Of a stretch of DNA of 5,448 bases, positions 1-5,361 are shown one piece after another. The notes under the pieces were generated by a model. That model saw only the letters and a list, made by a program, of their open reading frames with translations, did not search any database and was not told the origin of the DNA. Source of the stretch: an uncultured Lachnospiraceae bacterium. Its GTDB lineage: Bacteria > Bacillota > Clostridia > Lachnospirales > Lachnospiraceae. How positions within the stretch are numbered: position 1 is the first letter of the stretch; every line of letters begins with the position of its first letter. Location of the stretch: the NCBI GenBank assembly GCA_934338765.1, contig CAKRHL010000161.1:1-5448 (forward strand). Reading direction: 5' to 3'. The position numbers were made by a program, and so were the translations under genes.

Positions 1-413
1 TAAAAAGAGTGATTTCCTGCCTGTTTGTGATAGGGATCCTGCTGTTTGCGGCACTTTCCGCAAAGGCAGACGAAGGAGAGCCGTTTAAGATGTACACCAC
101 CGCTTACCATCACGGCGAGATCACAGCCAGCGGCGTACCGGTCCGGCGCGGAATATGCGCGGTCAAGCGAGAGTGGATGGGACTGACAGCCGTTGTATAT
201 GCGTGCAACCCGGATGGGAGTATCGGAGATCTGCTTGGGTATTGGGAATGCCTGGATACCGGCTTTGGCGGTGATGCTGACGGGGACGGTGTTGGAAGCA
301 TTGAGGCAGGGAAAGTGATCGATATGTACTTCCCGACCTTGGAAGAGTGCAGGGACTGGATGAAGCAGACCGGTGGAAAGGTTTATGTACAGCTTGTAGA
401 TGCGGAGGGATAA
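1..413 (+). CDS. Secreted 3D (Asp-Asp-Asp) domain protein, 5' end outside window
   Basis: Partial at the 5' end: the frame is open to the window edge, and the codons before the first in-window start (GTG at 9) encode Lys-Arg, which suits the positive start of a signal peptide. The true start is therefore probably a few codons upstream. Numbering from the GTG, residues 1-20 are a hydrophobic signal sequence with a likely cleavage site after AKA (18-20). The rest resembles the 3D double-psi beta-barrel family, seen in peptidoglycan-cleaving enzymes: YTTAYHHGEITASG (29-42), ECLDTGFG (80-87), KVIDMYF (102-108) and a final VQLVDAEG. Two of the three name-giving Asp residues are visible (D83, D105); the position of the first (usually AVD) is AVK53. 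An acidic DADGDG loop (89-94) sits between the other two. The product should act outside the membrane on cell wall, but activity is inferred. The family call is fairly sure. Confidence 0.8.
   Translation, partial: KRVISCLFVIGILLFAALSAKADEGEPFKMYTTAYHHGEITASGVPVRRGICAVKREWMGLTAVVYACNPDGSIGDLLGYWECLDTGFGGDADGDGVGSIEAGKVIDMYFPTLEECRDWMKQTGGKVYVQLVDAEG
404..409 (+). promoter_or_regulatory. Ribosome binding site of the 36-residue ORF
   Basis: GGAGGG lies 7 bases before the ATG at 417 and inside the last codons of the 3D gene. It is the main reason to treat the short downstream ORF as a real gene. Confidence 0.6.
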
Positions 414-416
414 GAT

Positions 417-527
417 ATGTATTTCTGGTTTGAAGAGCAGGGCCTGATCAACGGAACCTGGCAGAAAGAAGAAAAAGAAAATAGCCCCGAGACTTTGGCG
501 AGCCGGGACTATTACAGCAACAAATAA
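417..527 (+). CDS. 36-residue acidic microprotein, unknown function
   Basis: A short ORF begins ATG at 417, three bases after the stop of the 3D gene, and ends TAA at 525-527. It has a well-placed GGAGGG site (404-409). The peptide starts MYFWFEEQGLINGTW, so it is aromatic at the N-terminus, then has a Lys/Glu-rich middle (QKEEKEKEN-like) and ends in RDYYSNK. It has no signal peptide, membrane segment or Cys. I do not recognise a family. The compact spacing and ribosome binding site support translation; the alternative is a spacer that happens to be open for 37 codons. Function unknown. Confidence 0.55.
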   Translation: MYFWFEEQGLINGTWQKEEKENSPETLASRDYYSNK

Positions 528-540
528 CCATATTTATATG

Positions 541-562
541 CCTGCCTCTATTTTAAGGCAGG
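541..562 (+). promoter_or_regulatory. Intercistronic hairpin just before a ribosome binding site
   Basis: CCTGCCT (541-547) pairs perfectly with AGGCAGG (556-562) around an 8-base A/T-rich loop. No T run follows, so it is not a typical intrinsic terminator. The purine-rich ribosome binding sequence GGAAAGG (563-569) follows at once, 8 bases before the ATG at 578. It could block upstream ribosomes or RNases, or affect initiation. A similar element lies at 4908-4931. Confidence 0.5.
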
Positions 563-577
563 GGAAAGGAAAAATCA

Positions 578-844
578 ATGGAAAAATATAAAGGTGTAAA
601 AGAAGTGGTGGACGGGTTTTATGAAAAGTATATCAAAACACCTGAACACCTGCAGAACCTGATGAATAAAGTTGCAGAGGCAATTGGTGAAATGGAAGAT
701 GCAGACCTTCCGGCTGTTGTATATGTGCTTGAAACCCAGGCAAAGGGATTAAGAAATCATCCTGGATTTGTAGATTTAACGGGTGTGCCTGAGCGTGTGT
801 ATGGGGTGGATATAATCGTAACCGCCCGCGTGGAGAAAATATGA
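578..844 (+). CDS. Hypothetical phage protein, 88 residues
   Basis: Unrecognised protein. The ATG at 578 follows GGAAAGG by 8 bases. The sequence is soluble and mildly acidic: an N-terminal helical half (KEVVDGFYEKYIKTPEHLQ and onward to about residue 55) followed by a short strand-like end (VYGVDIIVTARVEKI). It has no Cys, signal peptide or membrane segment. Its stop overlaps the start of the next gene by ATGA (841-844), so the two are likely translationally coupled. It probably belongs to the phage early operon. An antisense ORF across this region is only a shadow. Confidence 0.7.
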   Translation: MEKYKGVKEVVDGFYEKYIKTPEHLQNLMNKVAEAIGEMEDADLPAVVYVLETQAKGLRNHPGFVDLTGVPERVYGVDIIVTARVEKI

Positions 845-1023
845 TGAGACAGCTTATATGTAGGTGGTGTCACGGAAGATGTGATCCCGGTGATCTTGTA
901 AATGGTGTATGCCTGGACTGCCTGGAAGCAGAAAGGCAGCGACAGGAAAGATCCAGAACAGTTGTAAGGATCATGAACAGCCCGTGTTATCAGATGGAAA
1001 TGAATTTTGCAGACAGGAGGTAA
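841..1023 (+). CDS. Small Cys-rich protein, probable zinc ribbon
   Basis: 60 residues starting at the ATG that overlaps the previous stop by four bases, with GGAG at 832-835 as a ribosome binding site. Two CxxC pairs are visible, C7-R-W-C10 and C24-L-D-C27, with an extra C14 and H11 between them; this spacing suits a single zinc-binding knuckle or ribbon. After it come an Arg/Glu/Gln-rich helix (about 28-42) and a tail ending in EMNFADRR. Similar short zinc-ribbon proteins occur in early regions of Clostridia phages, often near recombination genes; that comparison is from memory. It may bind nucleic acid or a protein partner. Its last codons contain the ribosome binding site of the ATPase gene. 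Confidence 0.7.
   Translation: MMRQLICRWCHGRCDPGDLVNGVCLDCLEAERQRQERSRTVVRIMNSPCYQMEMNFADRR
1015..1020 (+). promoter_or_regulatory. Ribosome binding site that sets a TTG start for the ATPase
   Basis: A perfect AGGAGG ends 7 bases before the TTG at 1028. The only in-frame ATG nearby (1007) lies upstream of this site and would put the site inside the gene, so the TTG is the much better start. Confidence 0.75.
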
Positions 1024-1027
1024 AAAT

Positions 1028-2458
1028 TTGAAAATAGTAAAGCTAAAAATCAGAAATTTGTTTGGTATCAGAGAATACGAAGCCGGGGGAGAGAGCGTGG
1101 AGCTGTCCGGAAAGAACGGAGTCGGTAAGTCATCCGTGATCGATGCAATTAAGTATGCGTTGACAAATAAGTCAGACCGCAAGTACATAGTTCGCAGCGG
1201 CGAGACAGAGGGTGAGGTACTGATCGAGACAGACAGTGGACTCAGGATCAACCGTAAGGCCCGTACTAATCAGGCAGATTATAAAAGCGTAAAGAATAAT
1301 GGTGTGGAAGTCGGTAGCCCGGAGACCTTTTTAAAGGACATTTTTACGGAGTTGCAGCTGAACCCGGTCGAATTTATGAGCATGACCGAGAAGCAGCAGA
1401 ACGCCATTATCCTTGACATGATCGAATATGACTGGGACATGAACAAGATCCGTGAGTGGTTTGGAGAGATCCCGGCGTGGGTGTCCTATGACCAGAACAT
1501 CCTATGTGTGCTCAATGACATTCAGTCAGAAAACGGTGAGTATTTTAAGGATAGGCAGGACATTAAACGTGAAATGCGTAACAAGAAAGCATTTGTTGAG
1601 GAAATTGCAGCAACCATTCCTGCAGGCTATAGCCTTGAAAAGTGGGAAAAGGCAAGCGCTGGAGAAATCTACCAGAAGATCGAGCGCATCCGTAAGGAGA
1701 ATGAAGAAATCCAGAAAGCCAAGTCGCTGCTGGACGAAAGAGACAGCAAGGTAAGGAAATTTGAAGCCGATAGGGAGATCAGAAAAGCGGCCCTTACTAC
1801 CGAGTTTGGAAACCGGAAAGCACAGATCGATAAGGATATCATGCAGTTACAGGAACAGATTAAGGCATTAGAGACAGAACGTGCCGGATTGGATGAACGT
1901 CTTGCAGACAAGATTTCAGTGGTGGAACAGGTATACAATGCCAACGTTGCCAAGTATGATGCCGAGGTGGAAGCATACAAGGATTACCGAGATAAAGAAG
2001 TGCAGGATGTATCAGAGTTGGTTGCGCAGGCGGCAGAGATCGAACAGATGAAGTCACACATCAATGAGTACCGCCGGATGCAGGATCTGCAGAAAAATAT
2101 TGATGAACTTTCCCAAAAATCACAGACCCTTACAAACCGGATTGAAAAGGCCCGTGCTCTTCCGGGAGAGATCCTTGCAGATTGTAAGATCCCTATTGCG
2201 GGTCTTACCGTAAAAGATGGAACGCCACTTATCAATGGCCTGCCCATTTCCAACCTGTCAGACGGTGAAAAACTTGATCTTTGTATTGATGTGGCAATCC
2301 AGAACCCTAAGGGGCTGCAGATCATTCTTATTGATGGCGTGGAGCGGTTGTCTACTGAATGGAAGAACCGCCTGTATCATAAGTGTGAGGAAAAAGGTTT
2401 ACAGTACATTGCTACCAGAACTACGGATGCTGATGAGATGACCGTAGTGGAATTTTAA
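1028..2458 (+). CDS. SbcC/Rad50-like AAA family ATPase, phage type
   Basis: 476 residues from TTG 1028 (see the AGGAGG at 1015-1020). This is an SMC/Rad50-type split ABC ATPase. The N-terminal lobe opens KIVKLKIRNLFGI and has Walker A GKNGVGKSS (28-36). A charged coiled coil runs from about 213 to 375. The C-terminal lobe has signature motif NLSDGEK (409-415) and Walker B IILID (432-436). The Walker B Asp is followed by Gly, not the usual catalytic Glu; the next acidic residue is E439. The coiled coil is far shorter than in cellular SbcC and has no CxxC zinc hook. No Mre11/SbcD-type nuclease gene is in the window. ATP-driven DNA binding or end remodelling in recombination is inferred from family and from the two genes that follow. 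Family call is secure; exact role is not. Confidence 0.88.
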   Translation: MKIVKLKIRNLFGIREYEAGGESVELSGKNGVGKSSVIDAIKYALTNKSDRKYIVRSGETEGEVLIETDSGLRINRKARTNQADYKSVKNNGVEVGSPETFLKDIFTELQLNPVEFMSMTEKQQNAIILDMIEYDWDMNKIREWFGEIPAWVSYDQNILCVLNDIQSENGEYFKDRQDIKREMRNKKAFVEEIAATIPAGYSLEKWEKASAGEIYQKIERIRKENEEIQKAKSLLDERDSKVRKFEADREIRKAALTTEFGNRKAQIDKDIMQLQEQIKALETERAGLDERLADKISVVEQVYNANVAKYDAEVEAYKDYRDKEVQDVSELVAQAAEIEQMKSHINEYRRMQDLQKNIDELSQKSQTLTNRIEKARALPGEILADCKIPIAGLTVKDGTPLINGLPISNLSDGEKLDLCIDVAIQNPKGLQIILIDGVERLSTEWKNRLYHKCEEKGLQYIATRTTDADEMTVVEF

Positions 2459-2468
2459 GAGGATGGAT

Positions 2469-3317
2469 ATGGAGAATACAGAATTGGCAGTAAGCAGTGG
2501 GACAGTTCCTGCAGAAGCAAGAAGTGGCAGTAACCAGATGATGATTAGTCGGCAGGCACAGGAAGTACAGGCGGCTATGGTTATTGCTAAGAAATTCCCC
2601 AGAGATGAATACGAGGCTACCGAGAAGATCCGGCGAACTTGTCAAAGGTCTACATTGGCAGAACAGGCAATTTATTCCTATCCCCGTGGTGGGCAGAATG
2701 TAGCGGGCCCATCTGTCCGGCTTGCGGAAGCTCTTGCACAGTGTTGGGGAAACATTGATTACGGCATCATTGAACTGGAACAGAAGTCTGGTGTGTCCGA
2801 GATGATGGCTTACGCATGGGATTTGGAAACAAATACCCGTGTTACAAAGATATTCAGCGTGGAACATAAGAGAGATACAAAAAAAGGTTCTTATGTATTG
2901 ACAGACAGTAGAGATATTTATGAGGCAACGGCAAATTTTGGAGCCAGACGTATGCGTGCGTGCATCCTTGGAGTAATCCCAGGTGATGTTGTAGATATGG
3001 CGGTAAATGAGTGTAAGGAAACTCAGAAAAAAAGCTACGGTGAATTGCCCAGTCAGGAAAAAATTAACAAAATTGAAAAGTTGTTTAAAAAGGATTTTGG
3101 AGTAACCAAAAAGCAACTTGAAACATATGTGGGACGTGGAATGGCTTCGTTTGGAGCAGAAGAGATTACCGACCTCTGGGGCGTATATACCGCTTTAAAA
3201 AATGGACAGGCCAAGGCAGAAGATTACTTTGAACCGGAAAAAAGGGAAACTACAGACGAACCTTTACAGAATATGCCTGATAACGTCAAACAGGAAGCGG
3301 AGGAAATTTTTAAATGA
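2469..3317 (+). CDS. Candidate phage single-strand annealing (recombination) protein
   Basis: 282 residues from ATG 2469, which sits 6 bases after AAGAGG (2457-2462); another in-frame ATG at 2463 touches that site and is less likely. The core (about 26-190) includes AGPSVRLAEALAQCWGN (79-95), a long strand-rich middle and a conserved-looking RRMRACILGVIPG stretch. A helical C-terminal unit (about 194-250, with FGVTKKQLETYVGR) resembles tails of phage recombination proteins, and the last 30 residues are acidic and probably disordered. I recognise the protein type from phage early regions. Assignment as a RecT/Erf/Sak-like annealing protein rests mainly on its place immediately before a RecE-like nuclease, the usual exonuclease-annealase pairing. 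It overlaps that nuclease gene by ATGA. It could instead be a structurally distinct accessory factor. Confidence 0.6.
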   Translation: MENTELAVSSGTVPAEARSGSNQMMISRQAQEVQAAMVIAKKFPRDEYEATEKIRRTCQRSTLAEQAIYSYPRGGQNVAGPSVRLAEALAQCWGNIDYGIIELEQKSGVSEMMAYAWDLETNTRVTKIFSVEHKRDTKKGSYVLTDSRDIYEATANFGARRMRACILGVIPGDVVDMAVNECKETQKKSYGELPSQEKINKIEKLFKKDFGVTKKQLETYVGRGMASFGAEEITDLWGVYTALKNGQAKAEDYFEPEKRETTDEPLQNMPDNVKQEAEEIFK

Positions 3318-4117
3318 TATTAACAGCAGAAAATTATTATACAAGGGAAGCGGACATGGAATATCTGTCCGTTTCCCAGTACAAAAAGTTTGCCGGATGC
3401 CTTGGGCGGTTAGGCTGCGAAGCCAAGGCAATGGCAGAGCTTAACGGCGAATGGGAAGATGAAAAGAGCACAGCACTGATGGTTGGATCTTATGTTGATG
3501 CTCACTTTGAAGGTACGCTTGATCTCTTCAAGGCGCAGAACCCGGATATCTTTACCAAACAGGGAGCCTTAAAGGCAGAGTATCGGAGAGCAGAAGAAGT
3601 CATTAACCGCATTGAGCGTGATCCGTACTTTATGTCCCACATGGCCGGACAAAAGCAAGTCATTATGACGGGGGAGCTGTTCGGAGCAAAGTGGAAGATC
3701 AAAATGGACTCTTATTTCCCGGATCAGCTGATCGTGGATCTGAAAACCATGAAATCTTTAGGAGAACGCTTCTATTCTGCTGATTTTGGCAACATGGATT
3801 TTATCCGTAACTGGGGGTATGACATCCAGGGCGCCATTTATCAGAAAATTGTTGAAATTAACACAGGAAAGAAGCTGCCATTTAAGATTGCAGCGGCATC
3901 CAAGGAAGAATATCCAGATATCGACATCATACAGGTGGAACAGAGCCTTTTGGATGCAGCACTGGCAGAGGTTGAGAAGAATGTCCCCAGAATACTGGCA
4001 ATAAAAAAAGGCGAATATGATCCGGTGCGGTGCGAAAAGAGAGACTGCAATTATTGCAAGCACACGAAGATACTGACACACTCCATCTGGTCGGATGAAC
4101 TGCTGGTGAACTTATGA
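3314..4117 (+). CDS. PD-(D/E)XK nuclease, RecE/exodeoxyribonuclease VIII-like (DUF3799 type)
   Basis: 267 residues; ATG 3314 overlaps the previous stop (ATGA) and has GGAGGA at 3299-3304. The motifs fit a RecB/RecE-type nuclease: LSVSQYKKF (18-26) near the start, GSYVDAHFEG (58-67) as the first active-site helix with H64, then D132, IVDLKT (140-145) with D142 and K144 as the PD-(D/E)XK core, and the following helix YDIQGAIYQ (169-177) with Q172. The C-terminus has C240, C245 and C248, and the N-terminus C29 and C35, so an iron-sulfur cluster like that of AddB or Cas4 is possible. The expected role is processive resection of double-stranded ends to feed the annealing protein encoded just upstream. 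It also overlaps the next gene by ATGA. Confidence 0.85.
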   Translation: MILTAENYYTREADMEYLSVSQYKKFAGCLGRLGCEAKAMAELNGEWEDEKSTALMVGSYVDAHFEGTLDLFKAQNPDIFTKQGALKAEYRRAEEVINRIERDPYFMSHMAGQKQVIMTGELFGAKWKIKMDSYFPDQLIVDLKTMKSLGERFYSADFGNMDFIRNWGYDIQGAIYQKIVEINTGKKLPFKIAAASKEEYPDIDIIQVEQSLLDAALAEVEKNVPRILAIKKGEYDPVRCEKRDCNYCKHTKILTHSIWSDELLVNL

Positions 4118-4425
4118 GGGACTCTATCATCGTAAACATGAAATATGCGGACTATGATCTGATCGACGGTACACCCAACGTAGAGCGGCATCACTGCTTA
4201 ATGGGACCGGACAGGGCAAAAGCTGACGAAGATGGTCTGTGGGTGCCGCTGACAAGGGAACATCATACGGCTGGAAAGACAAGCGCACATCAATGTAAAG
4301 AGATGAGAGTGCTTTTGCAGATGCTTGCACAGGTTTCATACGAAAGAGATAGATGTGCGGAGGGAATGAGTAAAGAAGATGCAAGAGAAACTTTTAGAAA
4401 AAGATATGGGAAATCGTACTTGTAG
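4114..4425 (+). CDS. HNH-like small phage protein, putative nuclease
   Basis: 103 residues; the ATG overlaps the nuclease stop (ATGA), so translation is probably coupled, as no strong ribosome binding site precedes it. ERHHCLMGPDR (24-34), then GLWVPLTREHH (41-51) and H59 match the layout of short HNH or His-Me-finger proteins common in Firmicutes phages, where a His-His pair is followed by a strand and then another His pair. There is no CxxC zinc pair, and the usual central Asn of HNH is not obvious, so catalysis is uncertain. The C-terminal half is helical and basic at the end (FRKRYGKSYL). It lies between a resection nuclease and a RusA-type gene, which fits a DNA-processing role. A later start at 4138 (M9) is possible but has no better ribosome binding site. 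Confidence 0.65.
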   Translation: MRDSIIVNMKYADYDLIDGTPNVERHHCLMGPDRAKADEDGLWVPLTREHHTAGKTSAHQCKEMRVLLQMLAQVSYERDRCAEGMSKEDARETFRKRYGKSYL

Positions 4426-4828
4426 GACATTTACCATTCAAGGTGCCTTTTGCGGAGATAAGTGTTTTCCATCACTTAATCAGTACATAGCGGAGCTTGG
4501 ACGGAATCCTCGTTGTGGTGCGAAGTATAAAAAGCAATATGTCATGATAGCCACGAACGCGATACGGCGTGATTTGGGGCGGTTTCATACGGATAAGTCA
4601 GTAATATTGCATTATACCTTTGCAGAGCCGAGAAAAGGCGCTAAGCGTGACTACGGAAACATTTTTGCACTGGCAGATAAGTTTATAGAGGATGCACTTA
4701 GGGATTGCAGAGTGATACCGGATGATAATCCGCATTATGTTAAAAACTTTACCCATGATTTTATCTATACGGACGGAGAACCTTACATCCGCGTGGAAAT
4801 AGAAACAGTTGAAACACTGGAACCATAA
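4379..4828 (+). CDS. rusA: RusA-family Holliday junction resolvase-like protein with an altered active site
   Basis: 149 residues from ATG 4379, overlapping the previous gene by 47 bases; ATG 4406 (M10) is an alternative start that would keep the whole domain and lessen the overlap. Neither has an ideal ribosome binding site. The RusA fold is indicated by the N-terminal strand FTIQGAF with PSLNQY (31-36), the basic stretch PRKGAKRDYGN (about 84-94), the helix KFIEDALRD, and IPDDNPHYV (113-121). E. coli RusA uses Asp70, Asp72 and Asp91 in RDLDN and LDD. The matching residues here are D91, G93 and D116, so the second Asp is Gly. RusA cuts four-way junctions as a dimer to resolve recombination intermediates; this copy may be weakened, inactive but junction-binding, or use another ligand. 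Family call is good. Confidence 0.8.
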   Translation: MQEKLLEKDMGNRTCRTFTIQGAFCGDKCFPSLNQYIAELGRNPRCGAKYKKQYVMIATNAIRRDLGRFHTDKSVILHYTFAEPRKGAKRDYGNIFALADKFIEDALRDCRVIPDDNPHYVKNFTHDFIYTDGEPYIRVEIETVETLEP

Positions 4829-4905
4829 TGGTGATGTCACCGGAATGGTCAAAAGAAACTGTAAATCTGGTAACAGCAGCGGCACACATCACGGATATGC
4901 CATAA
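4828..4905 (+). CDS. Possible 25-residue microprotein coupled to the RusA-like gene
   Basis: ATG 4828 overlaps the RusA stop as TAATG and the frame runs to TAA at 4903-4905. The peptide begins MVMSPEWSKETVNLV and ends AAAHITDMP; it could form one amphipathic helix. No good ribosome binding site of its own is visible, so expression would depend on re-initiation after the upstream stop. It fills almost exactly the gap up to the hairpin at 4908, which is mild support. I do not recognise it, and it may be a chance ORF. Confidence 0.35.
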   Translation: MVMSPEWSKETVNLVTAAAHITDMP

Positions 4906-4907
4906 AG

Positions 4908-4931
4908 CCTCCTGTCTGACAGGGCAGGAGG
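4908..4931 (+). promoter_or_regulatory. Strong intercistronic hairpin just before a ribosome binding site
   Basis: CCTCCTGTCT (4908-4917) pairs with GGGCAGGAGG (4922-4931) around a GACA loop: 10 pairs, two of them G-U wobbles. No T run follows, so termination is unlikely. AAAGGAG (4934-4940) follows almost directly and leads to the TTG start at 4945. The 3' arm itself contains AGGAGG, a potential ribosome binding sequence held in the stem, so the hairpin could limit or time translation of the next gene. It resembles the element at 541-562. Confidence 0.55.
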
Positions 4932-4944
4932 AGAAAGGAGAACT

Positions 4945-5361
4945 TTGGAAAATCAAAGATATTGCATCTATGTGCCAAAAGCGCATGGTGAGCCGCAGGA
5001 AATAACAATAGCGGATCTGATCCCGGTAGGGCGTGAAAATGCCATATCTCGGAAGATGCTTGTTGCGCTGTGTGTGGAGCGTGGGCTTGTGGACAAGAAA
5101 GCCAAGGACAAAGATCGGGCCATGAGAAACCTGCTTAACAGGGAAAGAAAAGATTATGTGATTTTAAATCTTTCTGATGGGAACGGTTACTACAGACCTA
5201 CGCATAAGGAAATGCTTGATTTGCAGAGGTTTATCAGGCAAATGAAAAGCAGGATAAAAGAACTTTCCGAAGATTTGAAGCTAGCACAGGCACTTTATGA
5301 GGACTATCAGAGAGGGAGGATTGTGGAAAATGGCAGGCAGACAAAACAAAGTAGGACTTGA
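4945..5361 (+). CDS. Winged-helix-like phage DNA-binding protein
   Basis: 138 residues from TTG 4945, with AAAGGAG ending 4 bases upstream; the spacing is short but no better start is present near the N-terminus. About residues 22-85 look like a winged helix: DLIPVGRENAISRKMLVAL (24-42), a second helix rich in Lys/Asp (50-69, KKAKDKDRAMRNLLNRERK), then a wing-like VILNLSDGNGYYRP (72-85). A long charged helix (about 86-120) follows, and the tail is basic. The arrangement GRENAIS...LNLSDGNGYY is common in small Clostridia phage proteins encoded just before the replisome organizer; that is from memory. It may bind DNA as a regulator or replication accessory factor. It overlaps the next gene by 32 bases. 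Confidence 0.65.
   Translation: MENQRYCIYVPKAHGEPQEITIADLIPVGRENAISRKMLVALCVERGLVDKKAKDKDRAMRNLLNRERKDYVILNLSDGNGYYRPTHKEMLDLQRFIRQMKSRIKELSEDLKLAQALYEDYQRGRIVENGRQTKQSRT
5314..5319 (+). promoter_or_regulatory. Ribosome binding site of the replisome-organizer gene
   Basis: GGGAGG inside the end of the winged-helix gene lies 10 bases before ATG 5330. An in-frame TTG at 5321 is too close to it to be used, which supports the ATG. Confidence 0.55.

Noticed and set aside
541..562. Intrinsic terminator at the first hairpin
   Set aside because: No T run follows the stem, and the next gene starts within 16 bases; the same holds for 4908-4931.
1007..1027. ATG 1007 as start of the ATPase
   Set aside because: It is upstream of the perfect AGGAGG (1015-1020) that serves TTG 1028, and overlaps the zinc-ribbon gene; the extra residues MQTGGKN do not fit the family start.
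1160..1189. Promoter-like TTGACA (1160-1165) with TACATA (1184-1189), 18 bases apart
   Set aside because: It lies inside the conserved N-terminal lobe of the ATPase with no gene start nearby, so it is likely a chance match.
757..1251. 164-codon ORF on the - strand
   Set aside because: It spans the ends and starts of three well-supported + strand genes and has low-complexity Ser/Pro/Thr content typical of a shadow.
2897..2921. TTGACA within the annealing-protein gene
   Set aside because: The nearest A/T-rich -10-like sequence is much too close, and the site is within coding sequence.
2421..3116. 231-codon ORF on the - strand
   Set aside because: It lies wholly opposite the annealing-protein gene, has no ribosome binding site logic or recognisable domain, and its Cys/Phe/His-rich make-up is typical of an antisense shadow.
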